Below, in pieces: positions 42,588 to 51,046 of a stretch of DNA of 53,915 nucleotides. Source of the DNA: Prevotella sp. (lineage in GTDB: Bacteria > Bacteroidota > Bacteroidia > Bacteroidales > Bacteroidaceae). The stretch's first letter is position 1. The number at the start of each line of letters is the position of its first letter. The DNA is taken from positions 1 through 53,915 of the forward strand of contig JALEVZ010000083.1 of assembly GCA_022788105.1 (NCBI GenBank), given 5' to 3'. The position numbers and the translations under genes are program-made. The notes beneath the pieces were generated by a model, which had not been told where the DNA came from, searched no databases, and saw only the letters and a list, made by a program, of their open reading frames with translations.

Positions 42588-45497
42588 ATGAAATTAAGAC
42601 AACTATTCATTGCAGCAACAGTTGCACTCGGGCTCGGACTCTCGTTCCATGCCTCGGCCTACGACTACCAGTCTGTAAAGGGTGACATGATGCAAAGCCG
42701 CATCTACACACTTAAAAACGGCCTCACCGTCTATCTGTCTGTAAACAAAGAGAAGCCGCGCATCCAGACCTACATCGCCGTGCGCACGGGAAGCCGCAAC
42801 GACCCGCACGAGACCACGGGTCTCGCCCACTACCTTGAGCACCTCATGTTCAAGGGCACACAGCAGTTCGGCACCTCCGACTACCAAAAAGAGCTGCCCT
42901 ACCTCAACGACATCGAGCGCCGCTACGAGGAGTATCGCCTCGTCACCGACCCCGCACAGCGCAAGCTGCTCTACCACCAGATAGACAGCGTGTCGCAGTT
43001 GGCAGCACAGTACAACATACCCAACGAGTACGACAAGCTCATGTCATCTATCGGAGCAGAAGGTACCAACGCCTACACCTCCAACGATGTGACTTGCTAC
43101 GTGGAGGACATACCCTCCAACGAGGTAGAGAACTGGGCACGCATACAGAGCGACCGTTTCCAGAACATGGTCATCCGCGGATTCCACACCGAGCTTGAAG
43201 CCGTGTATGAGGAGTACAACATATCGCTCGCCAAAGACTCACGCAAGGAGATTGCAGCCTACAACGCCAAGATGTACCCTGGCCATCCCTACGGCATGCA
43301 GACCACTCTCGGCACCGGTGAGCACCTAAAGAATCCTTCCATCACCAACATCAAAAACTACTTCAAGCGCTACTATTGCCCCAACAACGTGGCAATATGT
43401 ATGTCTGGCGACTTCGATCCTGACCAGATGATAGCCACCATAGACAAGTATTTCGGCACATGGAAACCCAACCCCAACCTCACACGTCCCGAATATGCGC
43501 CCGTGCCCACGCTCACCGCACCCACAGACACCACCGTCATAGGCCAGGAGGCAGAGAACGTGATGCTCGGTTGGAAGTTTGAAGGAGCCGCCTCGCTGCA
43601 GCAAGACACCCTCGACGTCATCTCAGACATGCTGTCCAACGGCAAGGCCGGACTCTTCGACCTCAACCTCGACCAGAAGATGATGTACCTCGGCGGCGGA
43701 GCCTTCGCCTATCAGCTGGCAGAATATTCGTCGTTTATAGTTGAAGGTCTGCCTAAGGAAGGTCAGACGCTGGAGGAAGTACGCGACCTTATGCTCGGCG
43801 AGATAGCCAAGCTCAAGCGCGGCGAGTTCTCCGACGACCTCCTGCCGTCTGTCATCAACAACATGAAACTTGCCGCCTACAACGAGATGGAGAGCAACGA
43901 CAGCCGCGCCAACAAGTTTGTCGACGCTTTCATCAACGGCAAGAAATGGAGCGATGTGGTAGGCCGCCTCGACCGAATCAGCCACATCACCAAGCAGCAG
44001 ATTGTCGATTTTGCAAACCGCCACTTCCTCGACAACTACGTTGCAGTGTACAAGCGTCAGGGTGTAGACAACTCTGTGAAGAAGATTGACAAGCCGCAGA
44101 TCACACCTATCCCCTCCAACCGCGACAAGCAGAGCGCCTTCGTGGCAGAGATAGTAAACTCAAAGGTAGAGCCTATCGCCCCCGTGTTCGTCGACTTCAA
44201 GCGCGACATCACCTTCGGCAAGACCAAGAAAGGCCTGCCCGTACAGTACATACAGAACAAGACCAACGGTCTGTTCGCCATGCAGTTCACTTTCGACTTC
44301 GGCACAGAAGCCGACAACCGTCTCAACCTCGCTGCTGGCTACCTCGACTACCTCGGCACCAACAACATGACAGCAGAGCAGCTCAAGCAGCAGTTCTACA
44401 AGCTCGCGTGCTCGTTCAAGGTGTCTGCGGGCCGCAACAAGACCAGAATCAGCCTCTCAGGACTTGACGAGAACAAGGAAGAAGCGCTAAAACTCATGGA
44501 GCAGTTCCTTGCCAACGCTAAGGTCGACGCTGCCGCATGGCAGCAGTTTGTGGCATTAGAGAAGAAGAGCCGCGAGGTGAACAAGCTCAACCAGAGCGCC
44601 AACTTCAGCGCACTATACAGCTACGGCATCTACGGCAAGTACAACCCCTACCGCAACCAGATGACCTATGCCGAGCTCGACAGCGCCAATCCCGCCGACC
44701 TCGTAAAGCTCATAACCACACTCTCGAACTACAAGCACAGCGTGCAGTACTACGGTCCTTCAGAGATGAAACAGGTCATCGCCCTCGTCGACAAGAACCA
44801 CCGCACCGCCAAGAAGATGGGCGATGTGCCCGCTGGACATGAGTATGAAGAGCAGCTCATCACACAAAACGAGATTCTGCTCGCACCATACAACGCAAAG
44901 AACATATACATGCGCCAGTTCAACAACAGTGGCAAGCAGTGGACACCCGACCGCGAACCGCTCGCAGCCATGTTCAACGAGTACTTCGGCGGAGGCATGA
45001 ACACCGTCGTGTTCCAGGAGTTGCGCGAGAGCCGCGGACTGGCTTACAACGCCTACGCAGCCTATGTCACTCCCTCACGCAAGGGCCATCCCGAGTTCGC
45101 GATGACACACATCATCTCGCAGAACGATAAGATGATGGACTGCATACACACCTTCAACGCCATCGTCGACAGCGTGCCGCAGTCGGAGCGCGCCTTCACA
45201 CTTGCCAAGCAGGCACTGATGAAGCGCATAGCCACCGAGCGCACCACCAAGACCGCAATCTTCAGCAAGTACGCACAGGCACAGGAGCTCGGCATCGACT
45301 ACGACATCAACCGCACCATCTACGAGGCTCTGCCCACCATCACACTGCAAGACATCGTGAAGTTTGAGCAGGAAAACATGGCGCACAAGCCCTACCGCTA
45401 CGTCATACTCGGCGACGAGCAGAACCTCGACATCAAGTCTCTGGAGAAGATTGGTCCCATCAAGCGCATAAGCACAGAAGAGATATTCGGATATTAA
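42588..45497 (+). CDS. M16-family zinc peptidase (pitrilysin/insulinase type)
   Basis: A 969-residue exported peptidase made of two M16 halves. Signal peptide MKLRQLFIAATVALGLGLSFHASA. The inverted zinc motif HYLEH is at residues 81-85, with the distal Glu in ELEAVYEEYN about 75 residues later; the catalytic half is followed by the M16_C domain (KNYFKRYYCPNNVAICMSGDFDPD). The second, inactive half begins near residue 540 and ends with a domain containing ESRGLAYNAYAAY, the conserved R/Y pair. Likely periplasmic peptide degradation. Preceded by tandem array 5; a 57-nt-arm inverted repeat and a bidirectional terminator follow. Confidence 0.94.
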   Translation: MKLRQLFIAATVALGLGLSFHASAYDYQSVKGDMMQSRIYTLKNGLTVYLSVNKEKPRIQTYIAVRTGSRNDPHETTGLAHYLEHLMFKGTQQFGTSDYQKELPYLNDIERRYEEYRLVTDPAQRKLLYHQIDSVSQLAAQYNIPNEYDKLMSSIGAEGTNAYTSNDVTCYVEDIPSNEVENWARIQSDRFQNMVIRGFHTELEAVYEEYNISLAKDSRKEIAAYNAKMYPGHPYGMQTTLGTGEHLKNPSITNIKNYFKRYYCPNNVAICMSGDFDPDQMIATIDKYFGTWKPNPNLTRPEYAPVPTLTAPTDTTVIGQEAENVMLGWKFEGAASLQQDTLDVISDMLSNGKAGLFDLNLDQKMMYLGGGAFAYQLAEYSSFIVEGLPKEGQTLEEVRDLMLGEIAKLKRGEFSDDLLPSVINNMKLAAYNEMESNDSRANKFVDAFINGKKWSDVVGRLDRISHITKQQIVDFANRHFLDNYVAVYKRQGVDNSVKKIDKPQITPIPSNRDKQSAFVAEIVNSKVEPIAPVFVDFKRDITFGKTKKGLPVQYIQNKTNGLFAMQFTFDFGTEADNRLNLAAGYLDYLGTNNMTAEQLKQQFYKLACSFKVSAGRNKTRISLSGLDENKEEALKLMEQFLANAKVDAAAWQQFVALEKKSREVNKLNQSANFSALYSYGIYGKYNPYRNQMTYAELDSANPADLVKLITTLSNYKHSVQYYGPSEMKQVIALVDKNHRTAKKMGDVPAGHEYEEQLITQNEILLAPYNAKNIYMRQFNNSGKQWTPDREPLAAMFNEYFGGGMNTVVFQELRESRGLAYNAYAAYVTPSRKGHPEFAMTHIISQNDKMMDCIHTFNAIVDSVPQSERAFTLAKQALMKRIATERTTKTAIFSKYAQAQELGIDYDINRTIYEALPTITLQDIVKFEQENMAHKPYRYVILGDEQNLDIKSLEKIGPIKRISTEEIFGY

Positions 45498-45504
45498 GCA
45501 TTTA

Positions 45505-45666
45505 AGTTTCGCCTGCCAATGGCAGGCTGACAGTTAACGAGCTAACAAGTTGACGAGCTGCTTGCTTTATAACTCAAATCTTTTTAACGAATAAGAGTAA
45601 GCTTAGGTAGCAGCTTGTCTACTCGTCCACTCGTTAACTACCAGCAAGTCAATGGCTTGCGAAACT
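45505..45666. repeat. Long inverted repeat with 57-nt arms and octamer substructure
   Basis: Arm 1 is 45505-45561 and arm 2 is 45610-45666, with 43 of 57 positions complementary. Inside each arm is a smaller palindrome: GCCTGCC-aat-GGCAGGC in arm 1 and GCAAG-tcaatgg-CTTGC in arm 2. Arm 1 also holds tandem octamers (TAACGAGC, TAACAAGT, TGACGAGC). Located between the M16 gene stop and the bidirectional terminator. Confidence 0.85.
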
Positions 45667-45684
45667 CTAATAAACACAAAACAA

Positions 45685-45742
45685 AAAATCCGCCAATATG
45701 CCACGGCCCGTTCGTTAGGCCCACATATTGGCGGATTTTCGT
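45685..45742. terminator. Bidirectional terminator between the M16 and C_GCAxxG genes
   Basis: AAAATCCGCCAATATG / CATATTGGCGGATTTT, a 16-bp perfect stem with a 23-nt loop; A-rich on the left and TTTT on the right, so it serves both converging transcripts. Confidence 0.9.
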
Positions 45743-45791
45743 GTTTAAGCGTCGCAAGACAGCGACCGATAGCACTTACACAAAGCGCCCC

Positions 45792-46277
45792 TTACTTCTC
45801 CTCCTTGCGCTGCAAATACTCTGCAAAGATGCGCGCCGCACTCTCAACCTTAGCGGCACAGGGGCGCGTCTTGTAATACTCAGCGGTACGTGCAGACGCC
45901 TCGTAGCTCGACTGCGCCTTCTCATGTCCCTTCAGACCGAGTATTTCGGCACAAATCAGCGACCCGTTCTGAGCCTTAGACTGTGCGAGCAGCTCCTGCA
46001 CCACCTTATAGCAGGCAGACTTACCCTCGCGGTCGCTGCCCTCGGTCTGTCCGCAGTCGAGTCCGACAAGCGTCACTATGCCCGACACAGCGCCACACAT
46101 CATGCGCAGACGCCCCACTCCGCCGCCGAAGCCAGCAGCAATGCGCTTTGCCATCGCGTCGTCGAGACCATACAGGTCGGCAAAGGCAGCCACCACAGAC
46201 TGGCAGCAGCCGTAGCCCTGCATGAAGTTATCTACAGCGCGGTCTACGCGTTCTTGCAAATTGTCACTCAGTTTCAT
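45792..46277 (-). CDS. C_GCAxxG_C_C family redox-type protein
   Basis: A 161-residue protein starting at ATG 46277 (MKLSDNLQERVDRAVDNFM); the longer track ORF overlaps the upstream gene and is not needed. It matches the Cys-rich family named for C-GCAxxG-C-C: N-terminal YGCCQSVV, then AAGFGGGVGRLRMMCGAVSGIVTLVGL, DCGQT, and further cysteines (C150-range: ICAEILG, RPCAAKV). The conserved Cys suggest metal binding or redox chemistry; the role is unknown. It is 62 nt downstream of the esterase gene on the same strand. Confidence 0.85.
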   Translation of the reverse strand: MKLSDNLQERVDRAVDNFMQGYGCCQSVVAAFADLYGLDDAMAKRIAAGFGGGVGRLRMMCGAVSGIVTLVGLDCGQTEGSDREGKSACYKVVQELLAQSKAQNGSLICAEILGLKGHEKAQSSYEASARTAEYYKTRPCAAKVESAARIFAEYLQRKEEK

Positions 46278-46339
46278 ATCTATCTTACAATTAGTTTTAA
46301 AGTTCAAAAAAACACGTTCTTTCCAAACAGACAGACACT

Positions 46340-47221
46340 TCACTTGCCCACATACTGCTTGAAGAAGCGCCACAACTCCTGTCCCGTGTCCATGTCGGCC
46401 GTGTGCCAACAGTGATCGCCACCAACCACCTCGTACAGCCACACGTCACAACCGTTGTCGCCACCGAGGAAGCTGTGCTTCACGACACGGTGTCCGTTTG
46501 ACGGTGTGCGTGCCGGCAGCTCCTCCACCTGTTCGTGCGTGCAGCGGTTAAGAGCCACCATACGCCCCACGGCTATGGGCACAGGCAGGTACGCGTTCCA
46601 CCCACCGCGGTTGTCAATGTCGCCAGTCCACTCCGACACCCGGTCTTCCGTGCCGTGTATCTCCATAAAGGGCACCTGTCGCTGCGGCGTAAATTGCTTG
46701 TACATCCACACCAACGTCAGTCCTGCCACCGACCCTATGGCTTTAAACACGCGGCGGTTGCTGTAAGCCATGAGGTAGCACATCTCGCCACCATTGGACA
46801 TGCCGGTAAGGAAAGCGTCGGTCGGACTAAGTTTGTGTTTGCGCTGCAGATGGCGCACGAGGCGGCACAAGTCGTCGACATCGTCGACCTGCCACCCTTT
46901 CTGCATGGGGTAGCCCACGTTCCAACCGCGCACACCAGTAGGGTCTTTCAGTCCCTGCGGCACACACAAGGCAAAGCCCTCGGCGCGCGCTATGCTGTCC
47001 ATGCAGGTCACAGGGTCGATGTCGCAATTATAACCATGCAGCAGCACCACCAGCGGCGTGTGGCCGTCGGTGTGGCGTGGCAGCACAAGGCGGTAGCGGC
47101 GCATATTGCCATTTATCTTTACAGAGTCCATAGTCTCAATAGAAGCGCTCTCGGTCTGTGCCGACACAGGCATGACAGCCAGCAGCATGAGGAGCGACAG
47201 TAGCAAAAATCTGATTTTCAT
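46340..47221 (-). CDS. Exported esterase, polyhydroxybutyrate-depolymerase/LpqC-like
   Basis: A 293-residue alpha/beta hydrolase. I start it at ATG 47221, where a signal peptide begins (MKIRFLLLSLLMLLAVMPVSA); the track start at 47323 would place 34 extra residues across the promoter. Landmarks are LVVLLHGYNCD (oxyanion loop), the nucleophile elbow GMSNGGEM, the acid in MEIHGTEDRVSEW, and the His in VVGGDHCWH. The family contains PHB depolymerases, feruloyl esterases and LpqC-like esterases; the substrate is not clear. In one unit with the C_GCAxxG gene. Confidence 0.88.
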   Translation of the reverse strand: MKIRFLLLSLLMLLAVMPVSAQTESASIETMDSVKINGNMRRYRLVLPRHTDGHTPLVVLLHGYNCDIDPVTCMDSIARAEGFALCVPQGLKDPTGVRGWNVGYPMQKGWQVDDVDDLCRLVRHLQRKHKLSPTDAFLTGMSNGGEMCYLMAYSNRRVFKAIGSVAGLTLVWMYKQFTPQRQVPFMEIHGTEDRVSEWTGDIDNRGGWNAYLPVPIAVGRMVALNRCTHEQVEELPARTPSNGHRVVKHSFLGGDNGCDVWLYEVVGGDHCWHTADMDTGQELWRFFKQYVGK

Positions 47222-47252
47222 AAAGCAATGTAGTTTTAATAGTAAACAGATG

Positions 47253-47260
47253 CAAAGATA
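47253..47260 (-). promoter_or_regulatory. -7 element of the esterase gene
   Basis: CAAAGATA reads TATCTTTG on the minus strand; it is 31 nt upstream of the chosen start, which supports that start over the track's. No clear -33 box. Confidence 0.5.
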
Positions 47261-47428
47261 GCGTTTTGTTTCATATTTTAGCGTTTTTTTCTTCTCCATT
47301 TGGATAAAAAAAGTAAATTTCACCTATTCCTAACGACTTCGACTACGTTGACGACATCGACGATTAGGAAAGCAGCGACAGGTGCTGACGCCACCTCTGA
47401 CAACCGCTGCATATTTATACGACATAGC

Positions 47429-47590
47429 GATTAACACCCAACACCGTTTCCAAAGGGGTCCTTTGACAAAAAGAAAGGGCCCCTTTGTCGTTTCCATTAG
47501 GCCCGTTTGACGTCGTCACTACGGCCCTTTGACATCGCCACTACGGCCCTTTGGCAAAGGCGCCGAGGTTTTAACATCTGTTAATAAAAC
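47429..47590 (+). repeat. Variant mosaic repeat, copy D
   Basis: Register points every 22 nt: 47451 (CAAAGGGGTCCTTTGAC), 47473 (GAAAGGGCCCCTTTGTC), 47495 (CATTAGGCCCGTTTGAC), 47517 (CACTACGGCCCTTTGAC), 47539 (CACTACGGCCCTTTGGC) and 47561 (CGCCGAGG), then TTTTAACATCTGTTAA. It lacks the TTGACAAAATGATAG start and the AGCAAAATGTC end of copies A-C. A preceding unit at 47429 with TAGCGATTAACAC resembles words of tandem array 3. It lies between divergent genes (esterase and thiamin operon). Confidence 0.85.
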
Positions 47591-47807
47591 AGTTTTCCAA
47601 AACCCGTCTTTTTCTGACAAAAAGTTAGCGCATACGCCTTTTTACTTACACCGTGCAAATATGGCTTACAGACTGCGTTTTTCATAAATATGCAACGCTA
47701 CGTATAATTATTCACCTCACACCCTACGTAACTTGCAGTGCGCCAACTGATTCAAGTCAATTTTCATACACCGCCGTAGCGAAACGAACAAAATATATTC
47801 ACATTTG

Positions 47808-47840
47808 TTTGCATAATATGCTATAAAATCAGTAACTTTG
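47808..47840 (+). promoter_or_regulatory. Promoter of the thiamin operon
   Basis: TTTG (47808-47811), 21-nt spacer, TAacTTTG (47833-47840), directly upstream of the TPP riboswitch. Confidence 0.65.
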
Positions 47841-47856
47841 CACCCGACTTACAGAG

Positions 47857-47945
47857 CGTAGGTTAAGGGGTGTCCGAGGTTTCGGGCTGAGATTATACCC
47901 TCATACTTGATCCGGGTAATGCCGGCGAAAGGATTGCAAGGTACA
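47857..47945 (+). promoter_or_regulatory. TPP (thiamin pyrophosphate) riboswitch, THI element
   Basis: Contains the conserved THI-box pieces in order: AAGGGGTG (P2 5' side), GGGCTGAGATTATACCC (pyrimidine-sensing core), CTTGATCCGGGTAATGCCGGCGAAAGGA (in pieces; pyrophosphate-sensing helix P4/P5). Downstream, CCCCTT (47955-47960) is complementary to AAGGGG (47865-47870) and could compete with aptamer folding; a T-rich run follows. It controls the receptor, transporter and kinase genes below. Confidence 0.93.
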
Positions 47946-47998
47946 TAAAAAGTGCCCCTTTTTGTGTGTTTTTTTATTTCATATTTCAGGAAAGCAAA

Positions 47999-50335
47999 AT
48001 GAAAAGAACTGTTAGCATTGCGTTTGCATCGGCTTGCGCACTGTATGCACACGTCGCTATGGCACAGCAGACCATAGACACGATGAAGGTGCAGCAGGTC
48101 AGCGAAGTGGTGGTTAAGGCTGTGAGAGCCTCAAAGAACGCTCCGTTTGCCGTGGCAAACATCAAGAAATCAGAACTTCAGAACTTCTCACGTACAGGCA
48201 AGGAACTGCCGTTCCTCTTCGCACGCACACCAGGTGTGCTGGCATGGAGCGACAACGGCATAGGCGTGGGCAACGCTTACATACGTATGCGTGGCGCTGC
48301 CGCAAGCCGCATCAACGTGACACTCGACGGCGTGGCACTCAACTCGCCTGAAGACCAGAGCGTGTTCTGGGCAAACATGAACAGCTACAGCGCCTTGATG
48401 GGTAGCGCACAGATACAGCGCGGCGTAGGCACGTCGACCAACGGCGACGGCGCTTTCGGTGGCTCCATATCACTGGCTACTGCCGCTCCGAGCGTCATGC
48501 CCAGCTTCGAGCTTACCACTTCTTACGGTTCATACGGCACCTACAACGCTGGTGCAAACTTCTCTACAGGTCTGCTCTGGAACCACCTCATCTTCGACGG
48601 TGCCTACCACGAGAGCGCCACACAGGGATTTGTACACGGCACCGACGGCCGCTCAGGATCTTACTACGGTGGTCTGACATGGCTTGGCGACAACTTCCAG
48701 ATTCGCTACAAAAACATCGGCAACTTTGAGAAGACAGGACAGGCGTGGAACGGTGTGCTCACAAGCGACTACAACACCAACGGCGTGTTCCCCAACATCA
48801 ACTCTTACAAGGACCTGTGGAACGCAGGACTGGGACGTGTCAACACCCTCGTTGAAGACGTGGTGTACGACGCCGACGCTTGGGCTGAGGGCAACTACAC
48901 TGTGAAGCCATACATGACACGCGACGGAAAGAAGTGGGACAAGACTACCGACAACTTCTACCAGAACCACAACATACTGTCGTTTGCATGGACCCCGTCA
49001 GAGCATTGGAGCCACAATATGGCACTCCACTACACCTACGGACGTGGCTATTACAAGGAGTTCAAGAAGTCGACATCGCTGGCTAAGAAGTTTGGCTTGC
49101 CTGAGGACAAGGACCTCAAAGACGACGCTATACGCAAGAAGGGTCTGACACAGAACTGCTACGGCATGGTCTACAACGTGAACTTCAAAAACGACAACTG
49201 GGATGTCATCGGCGGTGTGAACCTGCAGCAGTTCAGCTGCAACCACTGGGGCTACGTCACCTACATTGGCAGCCAGACGCTGGAGCAGAAATATCTTAGC
49301 AACGGCAAGTACAAATACTACGATTCTGACGCCGACAAGTACGACTACAGCGGTTTCTTGAAAGCCACTTACAGCTTCCTCGACCACTGGAACGTGTTCG
49401 CCGACTTGCAGTATCGCTACGTAAAATACAAGACCGACGGTCTCAACGACCGCTTTGTAAAGAAGGACGGCAAGTACGTGAACCAGGAGCTGAACATCAA
49501 CGACGACTTCAACTTCTTCAACCCGAAGGCTGGCGTAAGCTACACCAACGGCGGACACAAGGCTTATGCGTCTGTAGCGATGGCAAACCGCGAGCCAGAG
49601 CGTAACAACTACACCGACAACTACAACTATCCCTACCCGAAGAACGAGAAGGTGATAGACGTAGAGGCTGGCTACCAGTACGTGGGCAGCAACTGGAACG
49701 TGGGTGCAAACTTCTACTACATGGACTACGACAACCAGCTGGTGCAGACTGGTGAGCAGAGCGACATAGGCGAGGCACTGACCACCAACGTCAAGAAGTC
49801 GTACCGCATGGGCGTGGAACTGAACGCTGGATGGGCACCGCTGTCGTGGCTGTCTGTAGAGGGCAACGCCGCCCTGAGCAAGAACAAGATTAAGGACTTT
49901 GACGAGTTTGTAGAGAGCTGGGACGCATCTGAGAACTATGTACACCAGAACCACTACAGCAACTCTACACTGGCTTATTCGCCCTCGGCAATACTCAACG
50001 GATTCATCGACTTCCATCACAAGGGCTTCACTGCAACATGGCACACCAACTTCGTAAGCAAGCAGTACATAGACAACTCTGAAAGCGACGTGCGCTCACT
50101 GCCGTGCTACTCACAGAGCGACCTGCAGCTGCGCTACACGAGCGATGTGACAAAGGCAGCAGGCATCAAGAACGTGACCTTAGGACTGGACTTCAACAAC
50201 GTGTTCAGCCGCCACTACGCTGCAAGTGGTAGCACCTGGTACGGCTGGTACACTGGTGGACAGCGCTATCAGGCCCTGGCATACGTGCCGATGGCAGGAT
50301 TTAACGTGATGGGACACCTCACTCTGAAGTTCTAA
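47999..50335 (+). CDS. TonB-dependent outer-membrane receptor, probably for thiamin
   Basis: A 778-residue outer-membrane receptor. The start is ATG 47999 with signal MKRTVSIAFASACALYAHVAMA; a GTG at 47966 is less likely. A TonB-box-like VSEVVVKAVRA follows, then the plug domain (about 50-165: ELPFLFARTPGVLAWSDNGIG...YIRMRGAAASRINVTLDGVALN) and a barrel ending in the aromatic MGHLTLKF. Its position right after a TPP riboswitch and before a PnuC-type transporter and a thiamin kinase makes thiamin or a thiamin phosphate the likely cargo. This OMP/PnuT/kinase set is a known pattern in Bacteroidetes. Confidence 0.92.
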   Translation: MKRTVSIAFASACALYAHVAMAQQTIDTMKVQQVSEVVVKAVRASKNAPFAVANIKKSELQNFSRTGKELPFLFARTPGVLAWSDNGIGVGNAYIRMRGAAASRINVTLDGVALNSPEDQSVFWANMNSYSALMGSAQIQRGVGTSTNGDGAFGGSISLATAAPSVMPSFELTTSYGSYGTYNAGANFSTGLLWNHLIFDGAYHESATQGFVHGTDGRSGSYYGGLTWLGDNFQIRYKNIGNFEKTGQAWNGVLTSDYNTNGVFPNINSYKDLWNAGLGRVNTLVEDVVYDADAWAEGNYTVKPYMTRDGKKWDKTTDNFYQNHNILSFAWTPSEHWSHNMALHYTYGRGYYKEFKKSTSLAKKFGLPEDKDLKDDAIRKKGLTQNCYGMVYNVNFKNDNWDVIGGVNLQQFSCNHWGYVTYIGSQTLEQKYLSNGKYKYYDSDADKYDYSGFLKATYSFLDHWNVFADLQYRYVKYKTDGLNDRFVKKDGKYVNQELNINDDFNFFNPKAGVSYTNGGHKAYASVAMANREPERNNYTDNYNYPYPKNEKVIDVEAGYQYVGSNWNVGANFYYMDYDNQLVQTGEQSDIGEALTTNVKKSYRMGVELNAGWAPLSWLSVEGNAALSKNKIKDFDEFVESWDASENYVHQNHYSNSTLAYSPSAILNGFIDFHHKGFTATWHTNFVSKQYIDNSESDVRSLPCYSQSDLQLRYTSDVTKAAGIKNVTLGLDFNNVFSRHYAASGSTWYGWYTGGQRYQALAYVPMAGFNVMGHLTLKF

Positions 50336-50367
50336 TATTTAATATAGAAGTTCTAACCTTTATATAT

Positions 50368-50406
50368 AAGGGAGTTAACGGAAGTCTGACGGAAGTTAAC
50401 TCCCTT
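50368..50406 (+). other. 12-bp hairpin between the receptor and pnuC genes
   Basis: AAGGGAGTTAAC / GTTAACTCCCTT, a perfect 12-bp stem with a 15-nt loop, not followed by a T-run. It could stabilise or separate parts of the operon mRNA. Confidence 0.7.
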
Positions 50407-50428
50407 ACTTACTTCACTACGGTAAACT

Positions 50429-51025
50429 ATGATTGACTATCTTTCTATCCATTGGCTTGACATACTGACGACAGTATTGGGCCTCATATATCTGCTGCTT
50501 GAGTATCGCGCAAGCATAGCACTGTGGATTGTCGGCATCGTCATGCCTGCCATGGACGTGTATCTATACTGGACACACGGGCTTTATGGCGACGCGGGCA
50601 TGGCTGTCTACTACACCGTGGCAGCCGTCTATGGCTACGCTGTGTGGAAGTTTGGAAGCAAAAAGGGACAGACGAAGGGCGAGGATATGCCTATAACACA
50701 TTTCCGACGCAGCCTCATCGTACCCGCTACAGCCTTCTTTGCCGTGGCATGGGCACTGACCTACTGGGTGCTTGTGACATATACCAACAGCACTATACCG
50801 CTCTGCGACTCGTTCACCAACGCTCTGAGCTTCGTGGGTCTGTGGGCTTTGTCGCGCAAATACATAGAGCAGTGGCTGTTCTGGCTTGTGGTAGACATGA
50901 TAAGTTGCTATCTGTATGTGACTAAGGGCATCCCATTCAAGGCAGGACTCTACGGTCTTTACTCTGTGGTGGCAGTCATGGGATATTTCAAGTGGAAGAA
51001 GATGATGGTGGAAAGTAAGGCGTAA
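50429..51025 (+). CDS. pnuC: PnuC/PnuT-family vitamin transporter, probably thiamin-specific
   Basis: A 198-residue inner-membrane protein with about seven hydrophobic segments, starting MIDYLSIHWLDILTTVLGLIYLLL. Family landmarks are WIVGIVMPAMDVYLYW, YGDAGMAVYYTVAAVYGYAVW and the C-terminal KYIEQWLFWLVVDMISCYLYVTKG, where aromatic residues line the PnuC substrate path. PnuC proteins carry nicotinamide riboside; versions in TPP-riboswitch operons (PnuT) are assigned to thiamin. Translated from the riboswitch-controlled mRNA; the kinase gene starts 21 nt after its stop. Confidence 0.93.
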   Translation: MIDYLSIHWLDILTTVLGLIYLLLEYRASIALWIVGIVMPAMDVYLYWTHGLYGDAGMAVYYTVAAVYGYAVWKFGSKKGQTKGEDMPITHFRRSLIVPATAFFAVAWALTYWVLVTYTNSTIPLCDSFTNALSFVGLWALSRKYIEQWLFWLVVDMISCYLYVTKGIPFKAGLYGLYSVVAVMGYFKWKKMMVESKA

Positions 51026-51046
51026 GGCTTTATAAACAAAAACGAA

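Noticed and set aside
47314-47367. Possible vestigial gene end reading ...NDFDYVDDIDD then stop
   Set aside because: The open stretch is under 20 codons, starts after an in-frame stop, and may be chance from GAC-rich sequence; no matching upstream gene is present.
48998-50044. 348-residue minus-strand ORF
   Set aside because: Antisense to the TonB receptor gene; Val/Leu-rich shadow translation without family features.
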